64,000 bases of DNA, from contig NZ_QKLF01000002.1 of the NCBI RefSeq assembly GCF_003224335.1, positions 558,001-622,000 on the forward strand. The letters run 5' to 3'. Made by a program: the position numbers and the translations under genes. A model generated the notes under the pieces. The model was not told the origin of the DNA. It searched no databases and was given only the letters and a program-made list of their open reading frames with translations. Position 1 is the first letter of the stretch, and every line of letters begins with the position of its first letter. Positions 30,256 through 38,755 of the stretch are shown piece by piece. This DNA is from Curtobacterium sp. MCJR17_055. GTDB taxonomy: Bacteria > Actinomycetota > Actinomycetes > Actinomycetales > Microbacteriaceae.

Positions 30256-31284
30256 TTAGGCGGCTCCGCCGACATCGGTCCGGTCGGCTCGGCAGACATC
30301 GGTCGGTTCGTCGGCTCGGTCGTCGGATCCCTCGTCATCGCGGTCGCCGCTGGCGTGCGGACCCGGCAGCGGGACCGAGCCGGTGACACGCTGACGCAGG
30401 CGGTCGAGTGGATTCGGTCGGTTCGCCGTGTCGAGCGCCGCGGCGTCGTCGGTGTCCTGCTCTGCACGGGCGTGCGCGACGTCGCCGGCCTGGCTCCCGA
30501 GCTCCTCGGCTTCCCGCGCGGAGAGGTACCGACGGATGGCGGCCACTGTGTCCACCCGTGCGTCGACCGCCGGTTCGAAGGCGCTCGCCCAGATCTCGTA
30601 CCCGCGGTCGTTCGGGTGGAACAGGTCGCCGTACGTGTTGAAGAAGGTGCGCCGGATGCCGACACGCTTCGTGATCGCGTGCAGCGGTGCCACGGTCAGA
30701 CCGAGCTCACCCGCGACCCGGTGGATGATCTCGTTCGCGACCGCGACCTTGCGCTCCCGGTCCGGCACGAACATGCACGGGAGTTCCCCGACGATCGCGT
30801 GCGACGGCACGGCTCCGTAGATCGCTCGGATGTTCCGCTCGAACTTGTCCGGGTGGAAGTCCGCGATGTCGTTGGCTCCGATGGACACCGTGCAGACGTC
30901 CGGGCTGTACTGGTGCAGCTTCGGGAGCTGGTGCTGCTTCGCCCCCCACGTCGTCGCACCGGACACGCTGAGGTTCACGACCCGCACCGTCAACCGCGAA
31001 CGGTGTCGGATGCGACGAGCGAGCAGGCCGACGTACCCGCGACCCGGGGCCGTCGCGCCGACCCCCTGCGCCGCGGAGTCGCCGATCGCCACGTAGGTGA
31101 GCTGGCCGTCGTGGTGCAGGCGTTCGCGCCACCAGTCCGCGTGCACGGGGAGCATGTCGACGATCCGCTGGGACGCTGCCCGTTGCCCGCGGATGCCTGC
31201 CCGTGCGCCGATGCCGGCGGCTCCGCTGACGACGGCCGCGCCGACGACGGAGGACAGCAGGGCGACGAGGGTGCGCGTTCTCAT
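30256..31284 (-). CDS. SGNH/GDSL-family hydrolase, secreted
   Basis: 342 residues. Signal or anchor helix at the N-terminus (RTLVALLSSVVGAAVVSG), then block I YVAIGDSAAQG with nucleophile Ser70, Gly in VSGATTWG, Asn in SIGANDI and the C-terminal LFHPNDRGY with Asp and His. These are esterase or lipase signatures; the substrate is unknown. The last about 80 residues are Arg/Asp-rich and probably disordered. A minus-strand TACCGT (31297-31292) ends 7 nt before the ATG. It ends 9 bp before radA. Confidence 0.85.
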   Translation of the reverse strand: MRTRTLVALLSSVVGAAVVSGAAGIGARAGIRGQRAASQRIVDMLPVHADWWRERLHHDGQLTYVAIGDSAAQGVGATAPGRGYVGLLARRIRHRSRLTVRVVNLSVSGATTWGAKQHQLPKLHQYSPDVCTVSIGANDIADFHPDKFERNIRAIYGAVPSHAIVGELPCMFVPDRERKVAVANEIIHRVAGELGLTVAPLHAITKRVGIRRTFFNTYGDLFHPNDRGYEIWASAFEPAVDARVDTVAAIRRYLSAREAEELGSQAGDVAHARAEQDTDDAAALDTANRPNPLDRLRQRVTGSVPLPGPHASGDRDDEGSDDRADEPTDVCRADRTDVGGAA

Positions 31285-31425
31285 GGCGGAGACGGTACGC
31301 GCGGTGCCTCGGTCTACGGCCACGGTCGTGGCGGCTTGGGGAGGAGAAGGCGGACTCAGCCGCATGTGGAGGGGAGGTGCACGGGGTGTCGTCACGGGCC
31401 TCCCGGATCGTGTAAACTCTTTCCC

Positions 31426-31515
31426 GGTACCGTGTCCGAGCGGCCTAAGGAGCATGTCTCGAAAACATGTGTGGGGGCGACTCCACCGTGGGTTCAAATC
31501 CCACCGGTACCGCCA
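31426..31515 (+). tRNA. tRNA-Ser (CGA)
   Basis: Acceptor GGTACCG pairs with CGGTACC, the anticodon loop CTCGAAA gives anticodon CGA, there is a long variable arm and a T-arm GGGTTCAAATCCC. The CCA is encoded (31513-31515). It forms the left border of the accessory island. Confidence 0.93.
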
Positions 31516-31566
31516 CAGGGCCGTTTGTGTTTCTGACCTCAACGGTTTGCGAAACTCAGCCCAAAA

Positions 31567-31598
31567 GAAGAACCCCCGGCTCCGGCCGGGGGTTCTTC
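31567..31598 (+). terminator. Terminator after tRNA-Ser
   Basis: A 14-bp stem GAAGAACCCCCGGC/GCCGGGGGTTCTTC with a four-base loop, 52 bp after the tRNA. Confidence 0.75.
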
Positions 31599-31687
31599 TC
31601 GTTCTCAGGGGTGTTCTGGCGGACGATCGCGGCCGTCAGTGGGCCATTCCGGTCTTGTCCTGCCGTCAGAGGGCTGCGCGCTCGAGT

Positions 31688-32875
31688 TTACGGGCGCGCC
31701 AAAGCACCTCGGACGCCTCTGGAGCGTTTCTGGGCGGTGAAGCGTCCGGGGTGCTGGTGGTGCTTGTTCGGTTCGGAGCGGCGTGCCGGTTTACGTCCGC
31801 TGGGGGGATGAGCTTTACGGGGGTCGGGGTTGGCCTTGCAGTTCGAGCGGTTGAGCCGGTCACGTCGGCGAGGCAGCAGTTCGTGCTTCTGCTTGCGGCG
31901 CTGTGGTGCTCGTCCTTCTTGGGTGCGCTTGTCGAGGATGTAGAGCTGGTGCTCGAACTCGATGATGCGTTTCATGTTCGCGGCGACCATGAGAAGCGCG
32001 AAGGCGAACTGCTGTCCGGCCATACCGCGCATGGGGCGGTGGGAGGACTTGTCGAGTTCGATGTCGTCCTTGACGGTGTCGTTGAGGCTCTCCACGGTGT
32101 TCCGGCCAACCCGGTACGTGCGCCACCACTCCTTGCTGTGCCAGCGAAGCTTCTGCCGGTTCTTGACGTTGTCGCTCGCCTTCACCGTGATGGTGTTCTG
32201 CAGCAGACCCGGTTCTCGGCCGCGAGCTGCGGCATGTCCCGCTCGTAGATTCGCGGCCGGTCCGCTTCTTCAGACGGCTTTGCTTTGGAGCAGTTCACGC
32301 AGGGGGCAGTCGACCGTCGATGACGGTCCCAATGCGGGTCAGACGAACCTCATCTTCGAACCGTCTTTCACGCGGTCGTGCAGGTGCAGCTCGTAGTCCT
32401 CGCGCTAAAGGACCTCTTTCCGGTGCAGCTCTCCGGTGATGGTGCCTTCGTCGAAGTGCTTCCCAGTCGCGAGCAGATGCTTCGCAGTTCCGGCGCAGAA
32501 GAAACGGTCGCCAGCGAAGGGGGCGACGCCGACGCCGTTGCTGATACCGAGTCGCGAGCCGTGCTTGCCGGCGAGGGGCTGGTGGAACTGCTCCATTGTG
32601 AGCTGGCTGTAGCCGGCGTCGAAGACGAGTCGGGTGATGTCGTATCCGCTGTCGAGGAGCGAGTCGACGAGGGCGATGCTGTGCTCGCCGGTGCTTGTTG
32701 GGCGTGCCGGGGCTCGCAGCGCGGATGAGCGGCGGCGGAGCGCCTTCCTTGTCCGCGTAGGGGTCTTCGTGGACGTCCATGATGATGTTCGCCATGAACA
32801 CCATCTCCCAATCGGAGGCTTTGATGTGCCTCCTTCTTCTGCGGCATCGCGGTTCTTTCGGCTCTTCTTATGTGG
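31688..32875 (-). pseudogene. Transposase remnant, 5'-truncated and frameshifted
   Basis: Fragments in different frames read in order as one transposase: HIKASDWEMVFMANIIMDVH, then ALVDSLLDSGYDITRLVFD and FHQPLAGKHGSRLG, then SKMRFV and DCPLRELLQSK, then WHSKEWWRTYRVGRNTVESL and GMAGQQFAFALLMVAANMKR. At least three frame changes and the missing first 150-200 residues make it inactive. The C-terminal pattern is like DDE transposases common in actinobacterial insertion sequences; I cannot name the IS family. No terminal repeats were found. Confidence 0.75.
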
Positions 32876-32893
32876 GAAGAGGTCTGCTTCGAG

Positions 32894-33231
32894 TTAGAGA
32901 ACGGGTTTGTCGACTTCCTTGCCGGTGTACTCGTTCTGCATCGGCAGCTCTTGCTTGGTGTAGCTGTCGTCGATGTGTGCTTTGCGCCCGCCAGGGGCTG
33001 CGCCGGAAGCAGCGCGGTCCTCGGCTCGCCACCGTTGGATGCGCGAAATCACCTTCGACATGTGCACCCGGCTGAGCCACGTCAGCACCAGGTCCGCGTC
33101 GATGAGGGACCGAGCGCCGGCACCTGCTGCACTTCCCTGTCCGTGACTGAGTCGCCGGTGGCCTGGCGCAGCGGGGGCAGGCTCGCGGCGACCTGCGTGT
33201 CCCACATGTTTCCGGAGTCATAGGCGCTCAT
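32894..33231 (-). pseudogene. Frameshifted small gene of unknown family
   Basis: ATG 33231 overlaps the stop of the upstream broken gene (ATGA). The first frame reads GNMWDTQVAASLPPLRQAT; after a one-base shift it continues SLIDADLVLTWLSRVHMSKV to a stop at 32894, about 112 residues if repaired. No homology recognised. It lies directly upstream of the transposase remnant. Confidence 0.45.
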
Positions 33232-33770
33232 CGGAAGTCACCTACGCCGATGGTGGCGGAGGGGTCATTGTGGCCGAGGCCGCGGACCTGCGACATGTTC
33301 GTCTCGTGCGTGATGATTGAGTCGTCCCGCGCTGGCGTGCGGAGCGCCGTCTCGTACTGGCCAAAGACGTCGAAGGAGGCTGCGTCGAGGTAGCGCTGCA
33401 ACGAACTGAGTCCTCCCCCGGCGACAGACAAGACGACGGGGAGAGGGAGGTGGCTGATGATATCCATCAGCAACGCTGCTCATGGGACTCTGCGTCGTCG
33501 GCGGGAGTGCCTTCGATCCGCGCATAAGGTCGACGCCATCGTGTGTGGCGAGCCAGGCGTCAACGAGCGGCACGGTCAGTTTGCCGCGTCGGACGCGTGG
33601 CGGACCCGCTGACGGATGCGGCCACGGGCTGCGACCTCGTATTCGTCCGCCATCGCCCAGACGTGGATTTTCGCGAGCTCATTCGGGTCGTTGTGTGTCC
33701 TCGACGAGGCAGACGTGGACGCAGTGCGGGAGCTGCGACCGAAGACCTTCCAGTCTCCGCGGGCAGAGAA
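33228..33770 (-). pseudogene. Decayed hypothetical gene, several frame changes
   Basis: Three frames read in order: DPNELAKIHVWAMADEYEVA, then PLVDAWLATHDGVDLMRG, then MDIISHLPLPVVLSVAGGGL to the stop at 33228. Each looks protein-like while the other frames do not. The family is not recognised; the first part is Ala/Asp/Glu helix. The ends are approximate. Confidence 0.4.
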
Positions 33771-33788
33771 GTACGCTATCTTGAGCGA

Positions 33789-35012
33789 ATGTCAGTAGCA
33801 GGGGGCGGGGCGCCGCTTAGTGCGCACCGAGTGCAGTATCGGGTCGGGCACGGTGGGTTCCATGCCACTACTGTCGCGCAACTGGGGGTGAGTCCGCTGA
33901 CCTACATCTACGACGTCGGTGCGGCGCCGCGTGTGGGCAAACTTGAATCAGCCATTCGTGACTTGGCGAAGGACCTAGTTGATCGAGGCGTGGCGCGCAT
34001 TGACTTTATCTTCGTATCACATCTCGACGAAGATCATGTGAATAGGTTGCAGTTTCTTGCGAGGGAGATGAGTCGGTCAACGATATCGGTCGGGAGGCTT
34101 GTCATACCCTGGCTCGGACCCGTATCGAGGCTCTTCGGCATGCTCCGACAATCTCATCGAGCAGGGAACGCTGCGAGCATGAGCCTCCTGCAATCTGACG
34201 CAAGCATCGCTGCGTTCGCGGCAAACCTCGGATTCGCGGAAGTTCTCTTGGTGCAAGACGGCCTCAACGCAGCCGACCCGGACGTTGCTGTTGACCTTGC
34301 CCAGCAGGTAGACGCCGACGGAGCGGTTGTTGCCGCACCAGTACGAACGATCGCCTCGGGAACAGATCTCACTCCGGCAGGTATGCCGTGGATGCTGCTC
34401 GTCACACAACTCACGGTTCCGAAGAAGACCTTGAAAGAGGTGGCGAAGCGGATCAAATCGAAACTGAAGCTCGACGTCAGCCTGGAAGCGGCCCGCCAGA
34501 GCGTGGTCCGGTCGCACGCCCATCGACGCGCTGCTCGCGCCATCATGGAAGAGGTTGCGCATGCTCACGGGATCCCGCGCGGTCGAACGACCATTACCAA
34601 CTGGTCATCAATAAGCCTGTACAGCGGATCTACAAAGCCTCCTGCCAAACACCCTTTTGTTCCGTCGAATCCAGGACACTTCGCACATTCATGCACAGAT
34701 GGATGGGTCCACACGGGGGATTTGCCGCTCAATGTCGGTCTTGTCTGGCATGCATTCGCGGCGGAATGGCATAAGTGGTTGCCGTCGCCCGTTCGGACGT
34801 GCGTGGTGACGGCTCCTCACCACGGATCAATGAACGGCCACAACATAGCGCTGTTCAACCTGTTCAATCCGGATCATGCGGTGTTCACATACGGACTCGA
34901 GAAGGGTTCGACAAGAATCAGGCCGCGGTGGGCAAAGAAGGTTGACCCGACGGGCGCCCTTCATGAGGTGAAAGCCCAGACCGCCGCTCAAGTGTGGGAA
35001 CTATCGAACTGA
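33789..35012 (+). CDS. ComEC-like metallo-beta-lactamase-fold hydrolase
   Basis: 407 residues. The metal-binding motif is SHLDEDH (about residues 77-83, the HxDxDH variant), after the strand IDFIFV; a late TAPHHGSMNGHN (about 342-353) matches the HHGS site of the ComEC/Rec2 MBL domain. It lacks membrane helices, so it is the soluble domain alone. The N-terminus VQYRVGHGGFHATTVAQ may sense a partner. Base composition is lower in GC than the core genes. ATG 33789 was chosen because the upstream extension looks non-coding. Likely a nuclease or phosphodiesterase; this is inference from the fold. Confidence 0.75.
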   Translation: MSVAGGGAPLSAHRVQYRVGHGGFHATTVAQLGVSPLTYIYDVGAAPRVGKLESAIRDLAKDLVDRGVARIDFIFVSHLDEDHVNRLQFLAREMSRSTISVGRLVIPWLGPVSRLFGMLRQSHRAGNAASMSLLQSDASIAAFAANLGFAEVLLVQDGLNAADPDVAVDLAQQVDADGAVVAAPVRTIASGTDLTPAGMPWMLLVTQLTVPKKTLKEVAKRIKSKLKLDVSLEAARQSVVRSHAHRRAARAIMEEVAHAHGIPRGRTTITNWSSISLYSGSTKPPAKHPFVPSNPGHFAHSCTDGWVHTGDLPLNVGLVWHAFAAEWHKWLPSPVRTCVVTAPHHGSMNGHNIALFNLFNPDHAVFTYGLEKGSTRIRPRWAKKVDPTGALHEVKAQTAAQVWELSN

Positions 35013-35200
35013 CGAAGCGTTCTGCGCAACGAGCGTAGGCACCCACCACGAGTCGTTGTTCTGCACTGCGCAGACACGTCGGATGTCCATGCCATCGAGG
35101 CGCGTTGCAGCCGACGCTGGGCTGCTGCGGCGACGTAAGCGCCGGCGATCAATCCGGCCGCGACCAGGACGGTCACCAAGTGGGGAAGAGCTGCCTCCAT
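34988..35200 (-). CDS. Possible small membrane protein antisense to the MBL gene end
   Basis: 70 residues from ATG 35200 with AAGGAG upstream: one TM helix (HLVTVLVAAGLIAGAYVAAA) and then a basic, Arg-rich tail. Its last 25 bp overlap the 3' end of the MBL-fold gene on the other strand. Coding support is modest; it may be chance. Confidence 0.4.
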   Translation of the reverse strand: MEAALPHLVTVLVAAGLIAGAYVAAAAQRRLQRASMAWTSDVSAQCRTTTRGGCLRSLRRTLRQFDSSHT

Positions 35201-35300
35201 CACGTTCGACTCCTTACGCTGACCTTCCAGATGAAGGGTGCTCACAGCAGGAAGAGACCGGCCCGTTGAGGGATACCTGCCCCAACGACAGAATGACCGC

Positions 35301-35597
35301 ATGCCGCGACCCCGACCCGAACCAGCCCGCCACGACACCCAGCAGCAGCTCGGCTGGGAAGTCAGGCTGCGCGATGAGGCGCTCGGGCTGAGCGTCGAGG
35401 CCGTTGCCGCCGCAGTCGGCAGAGACCACCGCGTCGTCCGGGCACTCGAAGACGGAAGAGAGCTGCCATCAGAAAGCCTCTGCGCGGAAAGACTCATCGC
35501 AAGCCGTTACAACGGAGTGGTCGTGGAGAAGGGGCTCGACCGGTACTACCGGTCGTTCCCCGTCCTGACCGCAGCGCCCGACGCCGGCCCACTCTGA
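35301..35597 (+). CDS. Small HTH-like DNA-binding protein
   Basis: 98 residues. VRLRDEALGLSVEAVAAAVG followed by RVVRALEDGRELP has the shape of an XRE-type helix-turn-helix. The N-terminus is Pro/Arg-rich. It may be a regulator of the island; the target is unknown. No ribosome site of note. Confidence 0.5.
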   Translation: MPRPRPEPARHDTQQQLGWEVRLRDEALGLSVEAVAAAVGRDHRVVRALEDGRELPSESLCAERLIASRYNGVVVEKGLDRYYRSFPVLTAAPDAGPL

Positions 35598-35608
35598 CGC
35601 CTCGACGT

Positions 35609-35880
35609 TCATCTCAGAGACGATCTACGACGGCCAACTGATGGCCACAGGAGAGCCGTCTTTGCTTCCTCGAGCTGCGAGAGGCAACAACGCAGACCGG
35701 CGAGTTCACCTTCTTGACATGGCGTTGCAGCGGTAGCGATGCGCAGCTGTGCAATGAACTGTCGGTGAGCACGCAAGTCCTGGAGGAGGACGTCTGCTGC
35801 CGCGAGCAACAGACGAGCGAGGTCGGCGTCCGAGGCGTTCGAGAAGTCGTAGTGCGGCGATGGTCGGTGCGTTCGATGAG
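35609..35880 (-). pseudogene. Possible gene remnant, no start codon
   Basis: One minus-strand frame gives a helical text, YDFSNASDADLARLLLAAAD, LLQDLRAHRQFIAQLRIATA and LSQLEEAKTALLW, down to a stop at 35609. Upstream in frame there is a stop and no ATG or GTG before the text begins. Other frames look random. It may be the end of a deleted gene of the neighbouring operon. Confidence 0.3.
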
Positions 35881-35972
35881 CAATGCAGCTTGTGCGGTGT
35901 TAGCCGTGTGGGGACCGATGCGCGGTGGGGTCCACCGGGCTGAGATGCACGCCGGGGTGGCGGGCCGGTCGG

Positions 35973-36911
35973 TTATCCGAGGGACATTTGCGCGTTCGTG
36001 CGCCGTTCTGAGAGCATCCGCGGGCATCCGAACGCCTCGAAATCGCCGGCGATATGTGTTGCCGGCTCCGGCCGTACTCCCTCCCAACCGCAAGCGTCGG
36101 CTCCGAGCCGCTGCCCTGCGACCAACGCCCTTTCCCAGTCCGGTTCACCTCCTGAGGTGAACAGAGCATCGATGATGCCAGCGGATGTCCAATCGCCGGC
36201 TCCAGCGGAGTCAACAAGAGCTGTTACCGGATGACCCGGAACGTCGGTCCACACGCCGTCGATACGGATTCGTGCGCCAGCCGGTCCGAGGGTCTCAATC
36301 AGGGTCGTCAGGTCCGTCGGCAGCCGCTCAGCGAAGGCAGGGGCGCGCTCGGCGCTGTACTTCACGACGTCAGACACGTCGACCGCCCGGTCGAAAAGCG
36401 CAGGCCGACCCAGTCCGGCCGGTTCGAAGAAGACCAGCGACCCAGCTTCCTTCCACCGACGAGCAAGTTCGATGGTGAAAAGGCTGACTCTGTCGAAGAA
36501 GAAGACGTCGGGAGCGGGCAACTGCTCAACCACCGCCGTAGCGTATGCCACCTCTGACGGCCGGTGCTTGGCGAACCTGGCGCCGCACGCTGGACACGCG
36601 AAGCGCCACGCGTGGTCATCGCGGCGGCGTTCCTGCACGACGATGGGGGTCTTCCACTGGTCAAAAAGCCGCAGCGAATGCGTTCCTACCCCGTCGGCTT
36701 CCAGCGATTCCGCAAGGAAGAGTCCAGCTGGGTCGGTGCCGATGGTTCCTGCCACTTCGGAGTGCCATCCAAGGCGCGCGAGGATTGCGGCCACGTTCAC
36801 CGCCGTGCCGCCCGGAGAGGCGCAGACGCTTCCGTTGATCATCACGTCGACGGCGGCGAAGCCGCTGGTCACGACGGTGTGGGACGTTGCCGGCAACTCG
36901 GAGTAGCTCAT
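35973..36911 (-). CDS. PfkB-family sugar kinase with Cys insertion (operon gene 5)
   Basis: 312 residues of ribokinase-like fold: substrate-binding GGTAVNVAAILARLG near 34-48 and the catalytic-base motif DSAGAGDWTSAG near 234 (GAGD). In the lid region is FACPACGARFAKH (Cys106, Cys109), a zinc-knuckle-like insert I do not know from standard PfkB kinases. ATG 36911 overlaps the preceding TGA by one base. It should phosphorylate a sugar or nucleoside; the substrate is unknown. Last gene of the island operon. Confidence 0.8.
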   Translation of the reverse strand: MSYSELPATSHTVVTSGFAAVDVMINGSVCASPGGTAVNVAAILARLGWHSEVAGTIGTDPAGLFLAESLEADGVGTHSLRLFDQWKTPIVVQERRRDDHAWRFACPACGARFAKHRPSEVAYATAVVEQLPAPDVFFFDRVSLFTIELARRWKEAGSLVFFEPAGLGRPALFDRAVDVSDVVKYSAERAPAFAERLPTDLTTLIETLGPAGARIRIDGVWTDVPGHPVTALVDSAGAGDWTSAGIIDALFTSGGEPDWERALVAGQRLGADACGWEGVRPEPATHIAGDFEAFGCPRMLSERRTNAQMSLG

Positions 36912-38755
36912 CACGTCCCATTCTTCACCTTCGGAGGGACCAGTCTTGTCACCCCGTTAGAAGTGTGCAGCATTCCGACGACATCGAGGAGAGCATCTGG
37001 TCCACGCTGGCCAGACCGGCCAAGCGGCCAGCAACGATCCAGCGCAGGCGAGCACCGGTCGACGCTGACACTCAGCTTTGTTGCCGTGAGTAACGCGAAG
37101 TCGTTACCGCCGGGCGCGCCTTGATCGCCGACGGCCAGCGCGGCTCCGGATCGCTGTTGTAGTTTCCGAAGGAACGGTGCCTTACCGCTGTCAGCTGCAA
37201 CAACATCAACACTGTGGCCGCTAGATACGACCTGTACGGGCGCGTCGAGGAGCTCAACGACAGAGTTCACAATGCTCCGCGCAGCGGCGACGGACGCGCC
37301 GTTCCCGGCGGGCTCGACGCCGACCTGCTGGTGCCCTTGCCGGACGACGATGGCGCCGAGTTCAACAAATGCAGCGAGGGAAGCACAGACTTCTTGAACC
37401 CACGCGGATTCATCTTTTGGCGGGGTCAGCGGCGCGTCGAGCGCCTGCTCCCAAGCGCCGTTGTGTAACCCGAGCTGAACTTGCGAGCGGAGATGCTCCG
37501 GCACCCACGCTTGAAGCGCCGTGTAGAGGCTGCTCCCACGGCCAGAAGCGAACGCAAGCTGAAGGCCGTTCTGTAGGAGTTGCAGAAGGGCGTCCCGGAT
37601 TTCTGCCCGGGGCAACTCGTACCGAGCCGTGGTGTCCACGCACGTGCCGTCGTAGTCCAAGACGATCGTCGTGAACCGCTGGCGCCCTACCCACAGTCGC
37701 CACCGGTCGTACGCTACCCGCACTAGCGGTAGCGCGTCGGACGACGTTGTGCCGATGGCACGTGCCTTCCGCGTGACGGGATTGTCCTCCGGGGTCGGGA
37801 ACAACCGTTTGAACGGAAGATGGTAGAGCTCGCGCCCAAATGCGGGAACCGGCGGCTTGCTGAGCGCCAAATTCTGCGCAGCGGCGCGCAGCGTCGGCGT
37901 CTGCATTGCGGCGGCGAGTAGCTGCAGTGATCCGGCAACGCCTGGTGTAGTCGTTCGAATTCGGACGATCCGGATGGCGCTCGGGACGGTGCGGAGCGTG
38001 CGCTCAGCGATCGCTTCGACTTCCGGAGTGATCAGCGCTAGCACTGCGGCGTGCGATGCGCGCCGCTGCAATCCCACATGCCTTCCATGTGCGAAGTTGC
38101 GGTAGTCGGCAAGCTCTACCGGAGCCAAACCGAGTTCTTCGTATCTGATCTGGATGTCTAACGCCGCCGGGTAACCCCCGGAGCCGTAGAGGACGACCAA
38201 CGGCCCTTCAGAAGTCAGTTCTGGCAGGGCGGGAAGGCTTAATGTGGGGGGAAGGGTGCTTTCGTAGGCGCGTGCGACCACGGTACTCATCGACAGCACG
38301 CTCCCGGTGGCAAGGAACCCGTCCTTGGGTCGGGCGGTCGGTACAGTGATTACGTGCACCCGAAAGCTGTTGAAAGGGGCAGCGAGCTCCGATGGTGAGC
38401 GTGTTGTCAACAGAACGACATGAAGGCCATGAGCGAGAGCGTGACTGACCGCCATTGATGAGTCCGGGTGACGTGCGCGCGCCGAGAACACCACGGCAAT
38501 TGAATCAGTTGGTAATGCTCGGCGCTCGATGAACGCGAGCGGGGAGACGACTTCCGCTGATGCGCCGTTGTCGGAATGTAGCTTCGCTGCGATGGCTGCT
38601 GCGGGCGCGGCGCCTCCGGACGCGATCATGTAGGCATGCCGCGACGACATTAGTCGGCGCAACGTTTTGTCGACTGTCACTGCAGCTGCGAGGCGGTACA
38701 CCTGCGGGAGTTCGCCTGATTCGGCCCGGTAGTCCGCAGTCGGATCAGACGGCAT
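36911..38755 (-). CDS. SIS domain - HAD phosphatase fusion (operon gene 4)
   Basis: 614 residues. The N-terminal about 320 residues are a double SIS domain: IASGGAAPAAAIAAKLHSDN, VVFSARARHPD and ELADYRNFAHGRHVGL, the last like GlmS-type isomerase domains. The C-terminal half is a HAD-IIB (Cof-like) phosphatase: motif I VLDYDGT (about 367-373), motif II FASGRG, motif III Lys in SGKAP, motif IV GDQGAPGGND (about 543-552). It would bind and dephosphorylate a sugar phosphate. It overlaps the upstream gene by 11 bp and the next by one. Confidence 0.8.
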   Translation of the reverse strand: MPSDPTADYRAESGELPQVYRLAAAVTVDKTLRRLMSSRHAYMIASGGAAPAAAIAAKLHSDNGASAEVVSPLAFIERRALPTDSIAVVFSARARHPDSSMAVSHALAHGLHVVLLTTRSPSELAAPFNSFRVHVITVPTARPKDGFLATGSVLSMSTVVARAYESTLPPTLSLPALPELTSEGPLVVLYGSGGYPAALDIQIRYEELGLAPVELADYRNFAHGRHVGLQRRASHAAVLALITPEVEAIAERTLRTVPSAIRIVRIRTTTPGVAGSLQLLAAAMQTPTLRAAAQNLALSKPPVPAFGRELYHLPFKRLFPTPEDNPVTRKARAIGTTSSDALPLVRVAYDRWRLWVGRQRFTTIVLDYDGTCVDTTARYELPRAEIRDALLQLLQNGLQLAFASGRGSSLYTALQAWVPEHLRSQVQLGLHNGAWEQALDAPLTPPKDESAWVQEVCASLAAFVELGAIVVRQGHQQVGVEPAGNGASVAAARSIVNSVVELLDAPVQVVSSGHSVDVVAADSGKAPFLRKLQQRSGAALAVGDQGAPGGNDFALLTATKLSVSVDRCSPALDRCWPLGRSGQRGPDALLDVVGMLHTSNGVTRLVPPKVKNGT

